64,000 bases of DNA from RUG023 sp900315435 (GCA_902788205.1 CADAJJ010000008.1:6545-70544), one strand, 5' to 3'. Shown: positions 1-9,004, counted from the stretch's first letter. Notes: generated by a model from the sequence alone, not told the origin. A program made the numbers and translations.

Positions 1-1
1 G

Positions 2-1084
2 GGGGATAGGTCAAAGGCGAACCGCTACTTCTCGTTCCTGGTGCTGGCCTGTATGGGTTTGGGCTTGCTGGTCTTTCTTGTGGGATTCGCCTCGCTTTCC
101 CCTATCGCCCGGTTCCTTGGCGCGAGTGGCGAGATCTTGGGCAATTCGGTGCTTTATGGCCGGATCGTGTTGTGCGGCATGCCGTTCTTCATGTTGCAGA
201 ACCTGTTCCAGAGTTTCTGCATCACCGCTGAACGGCCGAAACTCGGACTGGCGTTCACGGTTGCCAGCGGCCTCGCCAACATGATTCTTGACGCATTGTT
301 CGTCGCTGTCTTCAAATGGGGGCTTGCAGGCGCAGCCTGGGCTACCGTAATCAGCGAGGTCGTCGGAGGTCTTGGTCCTGTCTTCTATTTCCTCAGACCG
401 AACGCGAGCCTTTTGCGGCTTGGACGCACCCGCTGGTATGGGAGAGTGCTGTTGCAATCCTGTTTCAACGGGTCTTCGGAGTTGATGAGCAACATAGCCG
501 CCAGTATCGTCTCGGTGCTCTACAACTGGCAGTTGCTTTCCTACGCGGGGCCTGACGGAGTGGCGGCATATGGAGTGCTGATGTACATCAGTTTCTTCTT
601 CAGCGCCATGTTCATCGGTTACGCTGTCGGCGTCTCTCCGGTAGTCGGTTTCCACTACGGGGCTGGCAACAAGAAGGAACTGAAGAACCTCCTGCATAGA
701 AGCTTTTTGCTGATTGGCGTGTCGGGTATTTGCATGTGGGCGTTGGCATCGCTGAGCGCTCCTTCGCTCTGCCGGGTTTTCGTGGGATATGACGAGAACC
801 TGTATCGGATGACGGTGGGGGCGCTGAGAATCCACGCTTTCTGCTTTTTGCTTGGTGGTTTCAACATCTTCACCTCCTCGTTCTTCACTGCGTTGAACAA
901 CGGAGGGGTGAGCGCGCTAGTCTCGTTTCTCCGGACATTGGTCTTTGAGACGGGAAGCGTGGAGCTGTTGCCGCTGGCGTTGGGGCTCAATGGCATATGG
1001 GCGGCAACCGTCATCGCGGAGAGCGCCGCGCTGACAGTGAGCTTGCTGTGTCTGTTTTGGCAACGGCCCCGTTATGGATATTGA
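2..1084 (+). CDS. MATE family efflux transporter, 5'-truncated by window edge
   Basis: The frame is open from base 2, so the start lies outside the window and the GTG at 41 is internal. The visible part has about nine hydrophobic segments and MATE-type stretches such as GAAWATVISE and the tail GLNGIWAATVIAES. MATE proteins export drugs or metabolites by Na+ or H+ antiport across the inner membrane. About 360 of roughly 450 usual residues are present. The 3' end runs 74 bases into the 3' end of the convergent MATE gene. The substrate cannot be told from the sequence. Confidence 0.85.
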   Translation, partial: GDRSKANRYFSFLVLACMGLGLLVFLVGFASLSPIARFLGASGEILGNSVLYGRIVLCGMPFFMLQNLFQSFCITAERPKLGLAFTVASGLANMILDALFVAVFKWGLAGAAWATVISEVVGGLGPVFYFLRPNASLLRLGRTRWYGRVLLQSCFNGSSELMSNIAASIVSVLYNWQLLSYAGPDGVAAYGVLMYISFFFSAMFIGYAVGVSPVVGFHYGAGNKKELKNLLHRSFLLIGVSGICMWALASLSAPSLCRVFVGYDENLYRMTVGALRIHAFCFLLGGFNIFTSSFFTALNNGGVSALVSFLRTLVFETGSVELLPLALGLNGIWAATVIAESAALTVSLLCLFWQRPRYGY

Positions 1085-2408
1085 GTTCCTTGTGTAGACG
1101 GACCAGCAGGATGATGGCGGTCGCTTGCCCGACCAAGTCGCCGAAGAAGTAGCAGTACCAGACCCCGGAAAGCCCGATGCAATGGGCGAGGAGGTAGGCG
1201 GCGGGAAGCACTCCAAGCACCTGCCTGCTCAGGGTGATCAGCGCGGCGCGCATCCCTTTGCCGAAGCCTTGCAGGTAGGCCGCACTCTGATAGAGCAGGG
1301 GAGCGCCGATAAAGCACAGGCTGACCCGGGGAAAGGCGATTTCCATCTGCCTTGCCAGCTCCGCGCTTGGGCGGAACATGCCATACAGCCATTCGGGGTG
1401 TATCTGGAAAAGCGGGAATCCGAATCCCAGCATGTACAGATAGGTAAAACAGAGAGACCAGCGATAGGCGCTGCGAGTCCGGTCGATCCTGTTCGCTCCA
1501 TAGTTGAAGCTGGTGATCGGGACCAGACTGTTCGACATGCCGTGCATCGGCAGGAAGATGAAGGATTCGACTTTGATATACAGCCCGTAGGCGGTCACCG
1601 CGAGCGGAGTGAACCCGATCAGGATCTTGTTGACCAATGTCAGGCTGATCGAGCCGCTTGCCTGCAGCAGCATGGTCGGTACCCCGATGGCGAGGATGGT
1701 TCCTGCGGCGCTTTTCCTCCATATCCGTTGTCCGCGTTGCAGGCAGGAGAGCTTGTCGCTGCGGACAAGCAGGACTGTGGCGATAGCGCAACTGGCGGCC
1801 TGCCCGATGATTGAGGCCCAGGCGGCACCGGCGACCCCCATGTCCAGGCCGAACATCAGGATCGGATCCAGAATCAGATTGCAAACGACGCCCACCGCCA
1901 GGCAGAGCAGGGTATGGAGGCTTTCCCCGGTACCCTGCAGCATGAAGGTGATGACTCCTCCTGTGACCTGGAAGCCACAGAGGACGATGCTGATGCCGAT
2001 ATAGGTCAGGGAGAAATCCGCGAGTGCCGGATCGTCAGTGAAGAAGCGGACATAGGCCCCCACCAACGGTCCGCCAAAGACGAGAAAGAGCAGGGAGATT
2101 CCCAAGCTCATGCCCAAGGCGGTGTTGCCCGCCTCGTTCGCCTCACGTTGCTCGCCTCTGCCCAGACGGCGGCTGATTGCCCCGCTTGCGCCAAGCCCCA
2201 GGCCGCCAGTCAGGGCGACGACCAGCTGCTGGATCGGGTAGGCGAGGCTCAGGGCTGCGATGGGACCGTTCCCGAGCCGGGAGACATAGAGCGAGTCGAT
2301 GATGTTGTACAACGCCTCAAGGGCCATGCTGAGCATGATGGGGAGTCCCAGTTTCAGGACCAGGATGGGAATCCTCTCCGTGCCCATGCGGTTGGAAGGA
2401 GCCTGCAT
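1011..2408 (-). CDS. MATE family efflux transporter
   Basis: A 465-residue polytopic inner-membrane protein, the normal MATE length. The N-terminal pattern PILVLKLGLPIMLSMALEAL and ALYNIIDSLYVSRLG is the family's first helix pair, and the internal duplication of six plus six helices is apparent. The MATE gene at 2433-3785 lies 24 bases upstream on the same strand and is clearly related (ALYNIVDSVFVS), so the two look like a tandem duplication in one operon. The C-terminal tail is polar and overlaps the convergent first MATE gene. ATG at 2387 is an alternative start; neither has a good Shine-Dalgarno. Confidence 0.88.
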   Translation of the reverse strand: MQAPSNRMGTERIPILVLKLGLPIMLSMALEALYNIIDSLYVSRLGNGPIAALSLAYPIQQLVVALTGGLGLGASGAISRRLGRGEQREANEAGNTALGMSLGISLLFLVFGGPLVGAYVRFFTDDPALADFSLTYIGISIVLCGFQVTGGVITFMLQGTGESLHTLLCLAVGVVCNLILDPILMFGLDMGVAGAAWASIIGQAASCAIATVLLVRSDKLSCLQRGQRIWRKSAAGTILAIGVPTMLLQASGSISLTLVNKILIGFTPLAVTAYGLYIKVESFIFLPMHGMSNSLVPITSFNYGANRIDRTRSAYRWSLCFTYLYMLGFGFPLFQIHPEWLYGMFRPSAELARQMEIAFPRVSLCFIGAPLLYQSAAYLQGFGKGMRAALITLSRQVLGVLPAAYLLAHCIGLSGVWYCYFFGDLVGQATAIILLVRLHKELNIHNGAVAKTDTASSLSARRSPR

Positions 2409-2432
2409 ACCTTTGGTAATAACGGATTTCCT

Positions 2433-3785
2433 TTATTTGAACAACGGTTTTACTTTACGCCGGTATTCCCAGGCAAAAAGCGTGATGACGAGCGTGAGGC
2501 TGACAGTCTCGGCGATGATGAAGGCGAACCAGACGGCGTGCAGGCCCTGGATTCTGGCAAGGATCCAGGCGGCAGGAAGCAGGACGACCAGCTGGCGGGT
2601 CAGGCTGACAACCATCGAGAGGATACCGTCCCCAACCGCCTGGAAGAGCCCCATCAGGCAGATGGAGATACCTGCGGGGACAAAGCAGAGCGAGAGTATC
2701 GGCAGTGCATGTTCGCCGATGGTCCGCATCTGTTCCCCTGCATGGAACAAGGAGAGCAGGAAGTCTGGAAAAATCGTGAAGCCCAAGGTCCCAAGGCACA
2801 TGATGGCGGTGGCGATGGAGACTGCGGTACGGATCGCCTGGTTCATGCGCCGGGGGTTCTTGGCACCGAAATTGTAGCCGACAATGGGAATCAGGCCGCT
2901 GTTCAGGCCGAAAACCGGCATGAAAACGAAGCTTTGCAATTTGAAATAGACGCCGAATACAGAAACCGGGGCCATGCCGAAGGCGACCAGGATCTTGTTC
3001 AGACCGCTGGTCATCACCGTTCCGATCGACTGCATGACAATGGAAGGAAGCCCCACCGCGTAGATTTCCCTGATGGTCTGGACGTGCAGCTTCCTGTTCT
3101 CCGGTTTCAGCGTGACATATGGGTTCCGCTTGACGAACAGGTAGCTGAGCAGGGCGGAGACGTGCTGCCCAAGTACCGTGGCGATTGCCGCGCCTGCTAT
3201 GCCCATGCGGGGGAATCCTGCCAGCCCGAAGATCAAGACCGGGTCCATGACGATATTGGTCGCCGCGCCGGCGAGCTGGACGATCATCGGATGCACCGTA
3301 TCCCCGGTGGCCTGCATGATCCGTTCCAGCGTGATGTCGATGAAGATGGCTCCGCTTGCCACCAGGCACCAGCGGGTGTAGACAGTTCCCATCTCCACCA
3401 GTTCCGCGTCATCGGAGAAGAGCCTGAAGAAGGGACGGGAGAGGAACAGGCCGATCATGATGAAGGCGGCCCATCCGAACAAAGCCAGGGTGATGCCTTG
3501 GCTTGCCGCTTGCTCCGCACCATCCCGGTTCTTGGCCCCGAGGTTGCGGGCGATCAGGCTGCCGACACCGATGGCGGTTCCCACGGCGACCGAACCCATC
3601 AGGTTCTGGAGCGGAAACGCAAGGCTGACCGCCGCGAGCGCCGCCTCGCTGTACATGGAGACGAAAACCGAGTCGACGATGTTGTAGAGCGCGAGCACCA
3701 GCATGCTGACCATGATCGGCAATGACATGGATATGACAAGGCGGGGAACGGGAAGGACTCCCATCCGATTTTCTGCATGTTCCAT
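2433..3785 (-). CDS. MATE family efflux transporter
   Basis: A 450-residue polytopic protein with MATE motifs: ISMSLPIMVSMLVLALYNIV at the N terminus, GAKNRDGAEQAASQG after helix 2, and GAKNPRRMNQAIRTA at the equivalent place in the second half, showing the internal repeat. It is probably the first gene of a two-MATE operon with 1011-2408. The start at 3785 lacks a strong ribosome site; an internal ATG at residue 8 is possible. It is divergent from the aspartokinase gene. Substrate unknown. Confidence 0.88.
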   Translation of the reverse strand: MEHAENRMGVLPVPRLVISMSLPIMVSMLVLALYNIVDSVFVSMYSEAALAAVSLAFPLQNLMGSVAVGTAIGVGSLIARNLGAKNRDGAEQAASQGITLALFGWAAFIMIGLFLSRPFFRLFSDDAELVEMGTVYTRWCLVASGAIFIDITLERIMQATGDTVHPMIVQLAGAATNIVMDPVLIFGLAGFPRMGIAGAAIATVLGQHVSALLSYLFVKRNPYVTLKPENRKLHVQTIREIYAVGLPSIVMQSIGTVMTSGLNKILVAFGMAPVSVFGVYFKLQSFVFMPVFGLNSGLIPIVGYNFGAKNPRRMNQAIRTAVSIATAIMCLGTLGFTIFPDFLLSLFHAGEQMRTIGEHALPILSLCFVPAGISICLMGLFQAVGDGILSMVVSLTRQLVVLLPAAWILARIQGLHAVWFAFIIAETVSLTLVITLFAWEYRRKVKPLFK

Positions 3786-3826
3786 AAGTGGCTATCATAG
3801 AGGAGACGTCGCGATTGGTAAACAGA

Positions 3827-3856
3827 TGGACATGCAAAAGCCTGTCACATTACAAT
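3827..3856 (+). promoter_or_regulatory. candidate sigma70-type promoter for aspartokinase
   Basis: TGGACA at 3827-3832 and TACAAT at 3851-3856 are 18 bases apart, about 30 bases before the aspartokinase start at 3886. Pattern match only. Confidence 0.45.
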
Positions 3857-3885
3857 GATGCCGTTTGAGTAGGAGAAATACGCCC

Positions 3886-5187
3886 ATGATCGTGTGTAAG
3901 TTCGGGGGGAGCTCGGTTGCGACCGCCAGCCAAATCAAGAAGGTCAAGGCCATCATCGATGCCAACGCGGAGCGCAACGTGGTTGTGGTGTCCGCGCCTG
4001 GCAAGCGGTTCAAGGACGATACCAAGGTCACCGACCTGCTCTATCAGTGCAACGACGCGGTGCGTGCCGGGGCGTCCTGCCGTCCGGTTTTCAGCAAGAT
4101 CGAGGAGCGGTACCATGACATCATCTCCGGACTGAAGATCCAGAGCCGCTGGCTGCAGCCGATCCTGGATGACGTCCGGTTGCACATCGATGCCGGCAGC
4201 GGTCCGGACTATGCCGCCAGCCGGGGCGAGTACCTCAATGCCCGGATCATCGCCAAGTATTTCGGATTCGAGTTCCTCGATACCGAGAGCCTGGTCATCC
4301 TGAAAGCCGACGGGTCGATTGATTCCCGTACCTACGACAACATCAGGCGTGTCTACAAGCCTGGCAAGAAATACGTGGTGCCTGGTTTCTACGGTTCCAA
4401 CATCGAAGGGAAGATCCTGACCTTCGCCCGTGGCGGCAGCGATATCACCGGCTCGATTTTTTCCCGGGCGCTGAACGCCACGGTCTACGAGAACTGGACG
4501 GACGTCAGTGGTGTCTACGGGGCGAATCCGACCATCGTGGAGGACGCGAAGCCTGTGGCCGAGATGACCTACGGCGAGGTGCGTGAGCTCTCTGGCGTCG
4601 GCGCAGGGGTCTTCCAGGAGGAGGCGATCGCCCCCATCTACGGCACCCAGATTCCCATCAACATCAAGAATACCAACAGGCCCGAGGATGTCGGGACGAT
4701 GATCGTCCCCACCAGGAAAGGCGACGACCTGGTCGGCCTGTCTGCCAAGAAGGGCTACAACCGCATTACGGTCCGCAAGCTGATGTTGTTCAAGCAACGC
4801 GGTATCCGCCATGCGCTTTTGACCATGATGGTGGTCTTCGGCGTGCGTCCTGCTTTCAGTTGTTACGGCATCGACTCGATCGTCTGGTATTTCGATGCCT
4901 CGCTTGCCAGCGACAGCGTCCTGAGGATGATGTGCCAGCGCCTGAAAGACGAGTTCGACTTGCAGGAGGCCTTCGTGGAAAAGGGCTTCTCTATCGTCGG
5001 CGTGGTCGGCCAGGGGCTTCCCGAACATCCGGAAATCGTCTCCAAGTGCGCGATGTGCCTGCAGGAGAACCATATCCGGACGGTTTTCATCAACTACGGC
5101 GCTTCCGACCTCAGCATGCTGATTGGCGTTCCGGAGGGAACCGAGGTGGAGGCGCAGAAGGTGCTTGCCAAGGCGCTTGGATTCTGA
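3886..5187 (+). CDS. lysC: aspartate kinase
   Basis: Catalyses phosphorylation of L-aspartate, the first step towards lysine, threonine and methionine. The 433-residue product opens with the kinase signature VCKFGGSSVATA, has the FARGGSDITGS substrate loop near residue 190, and ends in two ACT-type regulatory segments (about residues 300-433; LLTMMVVFGV and FSIVGVVGQG). It is monofunctional, with no homoserine dehydrogenase domain. ATG 3886 is chosen over an in-frame TTG at 3865 because AGGAG at 3871 sits at the right distance. It appears to be transcribed alone and is followed by a hairpin. The ACT domains imply feedback control by an amino acid, but which one is not visible. Confidence 0.93.
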   Translation: MIVCKFGGSSVATASQIKKVKAIIDANAERNVVVVSAPGKRFKDDTKVTDLLYQCNDAVRAGASCRPVFSKIEERYHDIISGLKIQSRWLQPILDDVRLHIDAGSGPDYAASRGEYLNARIIAKYFGFEFLDTESLVILKADGSIDSRTYDNIRRVYKPGKKYVVPGFYGSNIEGKILTFARGGSDITGSIFSRALNATVYENWTDVSGVYGANPTIVEDAKPVAEMTYGEVRELSGVGAGVFQEEAIAPIYGTQIPINIKNTNRPEDVGTMIVPTRKGDDLVGLSAKKGYNRITVRKLMLFKQRGIRHALLTMMVVFGVRPAFSCYGIDSIVWYFDASLASDSVLRMMCQRLKDEFDLQEAFVEKGFSIVGVVGQGLPEHPEIVSKCAMCLQENHIRTVFINYGASDLSMLIGVPEGTEVEAQKVLAKALGF

Positions 5188-5205
5188 GTTCCTGTTTCGT
5201 CCGGT

Positions 5206-5231
5206 GGGCCTGGCGGGAAGATGCCAGGCCC
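5206..5231 (+). terminator. hairpin terminator after aspartokinase
   Basis: A perfect 9-bp stem, GGGCCTGGC (5206-5214) with GCCAGGCCC (5223-5231), starts 18 bases after the stop codon. The T-tract is weak (ATTCCTTCC), so efficiency is uncertain. Confidence 0.55.
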
Positions 5232-5402
5232 ATTCCTTCCTCCATATTCTCCATCTTTGCCATATATCCGTGACAAGAATGCATTCCAATCACACAAACC
5301 GTGAGTATCTTGAAAACAGGGACGAGGCAGGGCTGATCATTCCATCTCCGACTTCGCTGAAGCCATCCGAGTGAACACCGCCCCATCTCTTGAAGGTGTC
5401 GT

Positions 5403-5654
5403 ATGGATACTGCGAAGATGAAGGAACTCCTGAATGATCAGAAGGTCGTGAAGATCTTGATGACTCGTCGTGGTCAGACGAAGGGAATCCAGAAACTGTT
5501 CCGCTCCCATGGCCTGGAAGTGACGATGATCGAGGCCGAGACAATCGACAAGACCATCGAGAAGGACTTGCCGGAAGGGGCTGACGAGAGCGCGTTCGCG
5601 AAAGCTGCCCAGAAAGCGATTCCCGAGCTGGAGAAGCAGTTCAAGATTTCTTGA
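5403..5654 (+). CDS. small protein of unknown function (83 aa)
   Basis: Not recognised. It is a charged, probably helical cytoplasmic protein without signal peptide or membrane segment. The middle (MTRRGQTKGIQKLFRSHGLE) looks like an alpha/beta core and the C-terminal half is acidic and helical. The start has GAAGGTG six bases upstream. A strong terminator follows 23 bases after the stop, so it is a monocistronic unit with its own expression signals, which supports it being real. It lies between aspartokinase and the convergent UgpC-like ATPase. Confidence 0.6.
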   Translation: MDTAKMKELLNDQKVVKILMTRRGQTKGIQKLFRSHGLEVTMIEAETIDKTIEKDLPEGADESAFAKAAQKAIPELEKQFKIS

Positions 5655-5677
5655 GCAGGGCTTCCTTCCCTGTCTGG

Positions 5678-5703
5678 CCTTCCCGGAAGGGAAGGTCTTT
5701 TTG
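5678..5703 (+). terminator. intrinsic terminator of the 83-aa gene
   Basis: Stem CCTTCCC (5678-5684), GGAA tetraloop, GGGAAGG (5689-5695), then TCTTTTTG. A classic rho-independent form. Confidence 0.8.
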
Positions 5704-5833
5704 TCTCTGGAGGATATCCAAGTTCCTGCCTTCGGCTCCATCGATGCCCCGGCCGTCTCTGAAGCTGTCGCTGTCTGATGGCCGAAGGAGAGGGAGCGAT
5801 CCTGCATGCCGTATCGGTCCGTTCGCGTCGCGC

Positions 5834-5872
5834 AAAAAAACACCAGGCTGTCTCACGCAACCAGCCTGGTGT
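5834..5872 (-). terminator. intrinsic terminator of the UgpC-like ATPase gene
   Basis: On the minus strand the 11-bp stem ACACCAGGCTG/CAGCCTGGTGT (5840-5850 with 5862-5872) is followed by seven T (A-run at 5834-5840 on the plus strand). Confidence 0.88.
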
Positions 5873-5910
5873 CGTAACTCAATAATCTATCCTGAGTCGA
5901 GATGGACGAA

Positions 5911-7095
5911 TCAGTCCTCTTTCTTCTGGCCGACAGCGGAAGGGGCCATCAAGGGCACCTTGCTGCCGAGCACCAGCTCGGTATCGGGGTCGAAGAACTT
6001 GGCTTTGGCCATATCCGGAACCAGAGCGATGCGGACGCCGCTCGTGACGGTGTGCTTCGGATCGATCTTGCCGATGACCTGGCCGTTCTTGGTGGCCACG
6101 TAGACGTGGGTCTCAGAACCAAGGGGCTCGACAACGGTGGTATGACCATTGATGGTCACGCCTTCCTGGGCTTCCTTGCTGAATTCGACGTCTTCAGGGC
6201 GAATGCCGAAGATGACTTCCTTGCCAACGTAGGGCTTCAGGAACTTCGCCTGCTCGGGCAGCACCTTGAGGTCGAACGGCTTGAACTGTTTGGTCTCTTC
6301 CTTCTCGTTCTCGGGAGCGACCTCGACGACGTAGATGTCGTTGCCTCTCGCCTCGACCTTGGTCTCCAGGAAGTTCATCGGAGGCGAACCGATGAAGCCG
6401 GCGACGAACTTGTTCTGCGGCTCGTTGTACAGCTCGAGCGGCTTTCCAATCTGCTGGATGACGCCAAACTTCATGACAACGATCTTGTCCGCCATCGTCA
6501 GAGCCTCGACCTGGTCGTGGGTGACGTAAATCATCGTCGCCTGCAGTCTGTGGTGCAGTGCGGAAATCTCGGCTCTCATCTGGACACGAAGCTTGGCATC
6601 CAAGTTGGAGAGCGGCTCGTCGAAGAGGAAGACCTTCGGCTGGCGCACGATGGCTCTTCCGACCGCGACACGCTGTCTCTGGCCACCGGAGAGGGCCTTC
6701 GGCTTTCTGTCGAGGAGCTCGGTGATCTCGAGGATGTCCGCTGCCGCGCGCACACGGCGGTCGATCTCTTCCTTCGCGAACTTGCGGATCTTGAGACCGA
6801 ATGCCATGTTGTCATAGACAGTCATGTGGGGGTACAGAGCATAGTTCTGGAACACCATCGCGATGTCTCTGTCCTTCGGGGGAACGTCATTGACGAGCTT
6901 GCCGTCAATGAGAAGCTCGCCGCTCGTGATGTCTTCAAGACCGGCGATCATACGAAGCGTGGTGGACTTACCGCAGCCGGAAGGGCCGACAAGGACGACA
7001 AACTCCTTGTCCTCAATGTCGATGTTGACATTGTCGACGGCTTTTACTCCACCATCGTACACCTTACAGATGTTCTTAAGTTGTACAGTGGCCAT
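5911..7095 (-). CDS. sugar ABC transporter ATP-binding protein (UgpC/MalK/MsmX type)
   Basis: A 394-residue ATPase that powers carbohydrate importers of the CUT1 class. Walker A is GPSGCGKST near residue 38, the signature is LSGGQRQRVAVGRA, Walker B is VFLFDEPLSNLDAKLR, and the H-loop is YVTHDQVEAL. The C-terminal third is the TOBE/regulatory domain typical of MalK/UgpC (FGIRPEDVEF). No permease or binding protein lies nearby. Such orphan ATPases (MsmX-like) are known to serve several sugar importers encoded elsewhere; that role is inferred here. It has its own promoter and terminator. Confidence 0.93.
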   Translation of the reverse strand: MATVQLKNICKVYDGGVKAVDNVNIDIEDKEFVVLVGPSGCGKSTTLRMIAGLEDITSGELLIDGKLVNDVPPKDRDIAMVFQNYALYPHMTVYDNMAFGLKIRKFAKEEIDRRVRAAADILEITELLDRKPKALSGGQRQRVAVGRAIVRQPKVFLFDEPLSNLDAKLRVQMRAEISALHHRLQATMIYVTHDQVEALTMADKIVVMKFGVIQQIGKPLELYNEPQNKFVAGFIGSPPMNFLETKVEARGNDIYVVEVAPENEKEETKQFKPFDLKVLPEQAKFLKPYVGKEVIFGIRPEDVEFSKEAQEGVTINGHTTVVEPLGSETHVYVATKNGQVIGKIDPKHTVTSGVRIALVPDMAKAKFFDPDTELVLGSKVPLMAPSAVGQKKED

Positions 7096-7123
7096 AATGC
7101 CTCCATAATTATGTTATGCATCC

Positions 7124-7153
7124 ATCCTAGCGCTCGCCAAAAGCGGTTGTCAA
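7124..7153 (-). promoter_or_regulatory. strong sigma70-type promoter of the ATPase gene
   Basis: On the minus strand TTGACA (7148-7153) and TAGGAT (7124-7129) are separated by 18 bases, with an A-rich stretch upstream of the -35. A GGAGG ribosome site and ATG follow about 30 bases downstream. Confidence 0.7.
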
Positions 7154-7200
7154 ACTTTTTTTGCGGCAATTTCCTTGGAAAGGGCGAAATCGTCCGCATG

Positions 7201-7668
7201 TCAAGCGATGAAGGGGTCGTAGCCCTTCTTTCCGATGCCTTCGACCCAGGCGCGGGCGGCCGCCTTGGCCTTCTCCAGGTCATGGAACTGCCAGTTTCCA
7301 CAGGTCCTGCGGGTGGCTCCGGGAATCGGCTGGTCCCAGGAGGCGAGCCGCTTGAGGATGGCCTCCATCTTGGCGGCGACCCCCATCGTGGAGTGCTCTC
7401 CCAGCAGCGTCAGGTAGAAGCCGGTCTTGCAACCCATCGGGGAGAAGTCGACCACCTCGCCAGGCCAATAGTCCCGGGAGAGCTCGGCGACGATGTGCTC
7501 GATGGTGTGCATCGCGGCCGAGTCGAGATACGCGACGTTGGGCTGGGTGAAACGGATATCGAATTTGGTGATCAGGTCCCCGTGCGGGGTCTCGATCCGG
7601 TCGCAGAGCCTGACGTACGGGGCCCTGACCTTGTCATGGTCAAGATTGAAGCTGGGTACTTTGTCCAT
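7201..7668 (-). CDS. luxS: S-ribosylhomocysteine lyase LuxS
   Basis: Cleaves S-ribosylhomocysteine to homocysteine and DPD, the precursor of autoinducer-2, in the activated methyl cycle. The 155-residue length is typical. The metal site HTIEH (about residues 54-58), the catalytic cysteine context SPMGCKTGFY near residue 83 and the third metal ligand region TRRTCGNWQFHD are all present. It starts inside the TAATG junction with mtnN (stop and start share one base), so the two enzymes of consecutive steps are translationally coupled. The gene appears complete. Confidence 0.97.
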   Translation of the reverse strand: MDKVPSFNLDHDKVRAPYVRLCDRIETPHGDLITKFDIRFTQPNVAYLDSAAMHTIEHIVAELSRDYWPGEVVDFSPMGCKTGFYLTLLGEHSTMGVAAKMEAILKRLASWDQPIPGATRRTCGNWQFHDLEKAKAAARAWVEGIGKKGYDPFIA

Positions 7669-8381
7669 TAGTTCCTCCCAAGGATGGCGATGGCGCCTTG
7701 GGTCAGGCTTGCCGACCGCCCCGCCATCACCGTCTCATTGAAATCATATTCCTGCCTGCTTCCCGTCTCGTCGGCAGTGTCGGAAAGGCAGCGCACGATG
7801 GCGAAGGGAATCCGGTTGACCACGCAGGCCTGCGCGACCGCGGCTCCCTCCATCTCCACGCAGAGCGGGTGAAAGGTGTCCCTGATCGCCTGTTTCCTCG
7901 CCTTCTCGCTGATGAACTGGTCCCCGCTGGCTATCCTGCCGGCCAACATCTGCCCGCCCCATGCGCCACCGTGTTCCCGGTAGCTTTGCTGGAGGGCTTC
8001 CACCAGCTTTCCATCGGCCAGGTAGCCGTCTTTCCCCATCCCCGGCACCTGTCCCGGCTGGTAGCCGAAATAGGTGGCGTCAACGTCATGCTGGACCGCA
8101 TCGGTGGAAACGACAAAATCGCCCACATGCAGGCGCGTGTCGATTGCGCCGGCAATACCGGTATTGATGATTGCGTCAATCTGGAAACGGTCGGCCAACT
8201 GCTGGACGCAGAGGGCTGCGTTGACCTTGCCGACCCCGCTCTGGACGATGACGACATCCACTCCCGCAAGGAGACCCGTGTGGAAGGTGAGTCCGTAGAG
8301 CAATTGGCTCGTTTCCTGCTGCAGCGCGGAGACCAAGTCCTTCACCTCGACGGACATGGCTCCGATGATTCCGATTTTCAT
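7668..8381 (-). CDS. mtnN: 5'-methylthioadenosine/S-adenosylhomocysteine nucleosidase
   Basis: Removes adenine from SAH and MTA; the SAH product is the substrate of LuxS encoded immediately downstream. The start at 8381 gives MKIGIIGAM, the usual family N terminus; an ATG nine codons upstream (8408) is also open. The phosphorylase-like core includes INTGIAGAID and the C-terminal VEMEGAAVAQA, and the catalytic Asp lies in RCLSDTADE. About 237 residues, normal for the family. Weak ribosome-binding sequence. Confidence 0.95.
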   Translation of the reverse strand: MKIGIIGAMSVEVKDLVSALQQETSQLLYGLTFHTGLLAGVDVVIVQSGVGKVNAALCVQQLADRFQIDAIINTGIAGAIDTRLHVGDFVVSTDAVQHDVDATYFGYQPGQVPGMGKDGYLADGKLVEALQQSYREHGGAWGGQMLAGRIASGDQFISEKARKQAIRDTFHPLCVEMEGAAVAQACVVNRIPFAIVRCLSDTADETGSRQEYDFNETVMAGRSASLTQGAIAILGRN

Positions 8382-8428
8382 GACAGCAAGGATACCATCC
8401 TTGCCCATCCTTGCCTAGGCGACGGGAA

Positions 8429-9004
8429 TCAGAACTTGCAGACGATGCCGATGATGGCGGCCGCGACAATGGAGAAGATGGGGTGCAGCTTCAGCTTCCG
8501 GTTCGCGAGGAAGATTCCCACACCGAGGACAATCTGTTTCCAAAGCAGCAAATCGCCGATTTGATGGGTTGCCTGGAAGGCGGGAATATTGAGGATCGCC
8601 GTCTTGGCGACGTTGATGCCGGCAACCGTGATCAGGGCGATGGAGGCGGGTCGCAGCCCGTAGAAGGCGTTCTTGACCAGCGTGCTGTCCCGGAATTTCT
8701 CCAGGAAATGGGCGATGATCACGATGATGATGACCGAGGGAAGGACCAGGGACAAGGTAGCCCAGACGCCTCCATGGATTCCTGCGGCGAGGTAACCGGC
8801 ATAGGTCGACATGTTGATGCCGAGCGCTCCAGGGGTGGACTCGCTGATGGCGATCATGTCCGCGATGTCGGCGTGGCTGAACCAGCTGGTCTTGTCCGAG
8901 ATCTCATAGAGGAAAGGAAGGGTGGCAAGCCCGCCGCCGACGGAGAAGAGTCCTGTCTTGAAGAACTCCCAGGCCAATGCGGCAAGCAGAAGGACCTGGC
9001 TCAT
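8429..9004 (-). CDS. chromate transporter family protein, second half-size subunit
   Basis: A 191-residue membrane protein with the CHR-domain pattern FFKTGLFSVGGGLATLPFL and TPGALGINMSTYAGY. CHR proteins of this short type work in pairs, each equivalent to one half of full-length ChrA. The start at 9004 is set by AAGGAGGTGG just upstream. The ATG overlaps the stop of the first half-size gene (ATGA), indicating coupled translation. Annotated members export chromate, but many short CHR pairs have unknown physiological substrates. Confidence 0.9.
   Translation of the reverse strand: MSQVLLLAALAWEFFKTGLFSVGGGLATLPFLYEISDKTSWFSHADIADMIAISESTPGALGINMSTYAGYLAAGIHGGVWATLSLVLPSVIIIVIIAHFLEKFRDSTLVKNAFYGLRPASIALITVAGINVAKTAILNIPAFQATHQIGDLLLWKQIVLGVGIFLANRKLKLHPIFSIVAAAIIGIVCKF

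Noticed and set aside
1914..3725. 603-residue plus-strand frame over the MATE genes
   Set aside because: Composition is almost only polar and charged residues, the mirror of membrane-protein codons; the minus strand encodes recognisable MATE proteins.
3850..5289. 479-residue minus-strand frame over aspartokinase
   Set aside because: Antisense to a clear aspartokinase; no family features.
5902..7671. 589-residue plus-strand frame over the ATPase and luxS
   Set aside because: Antisense to two well-recognised genes with intact motifs and their own expression signals.
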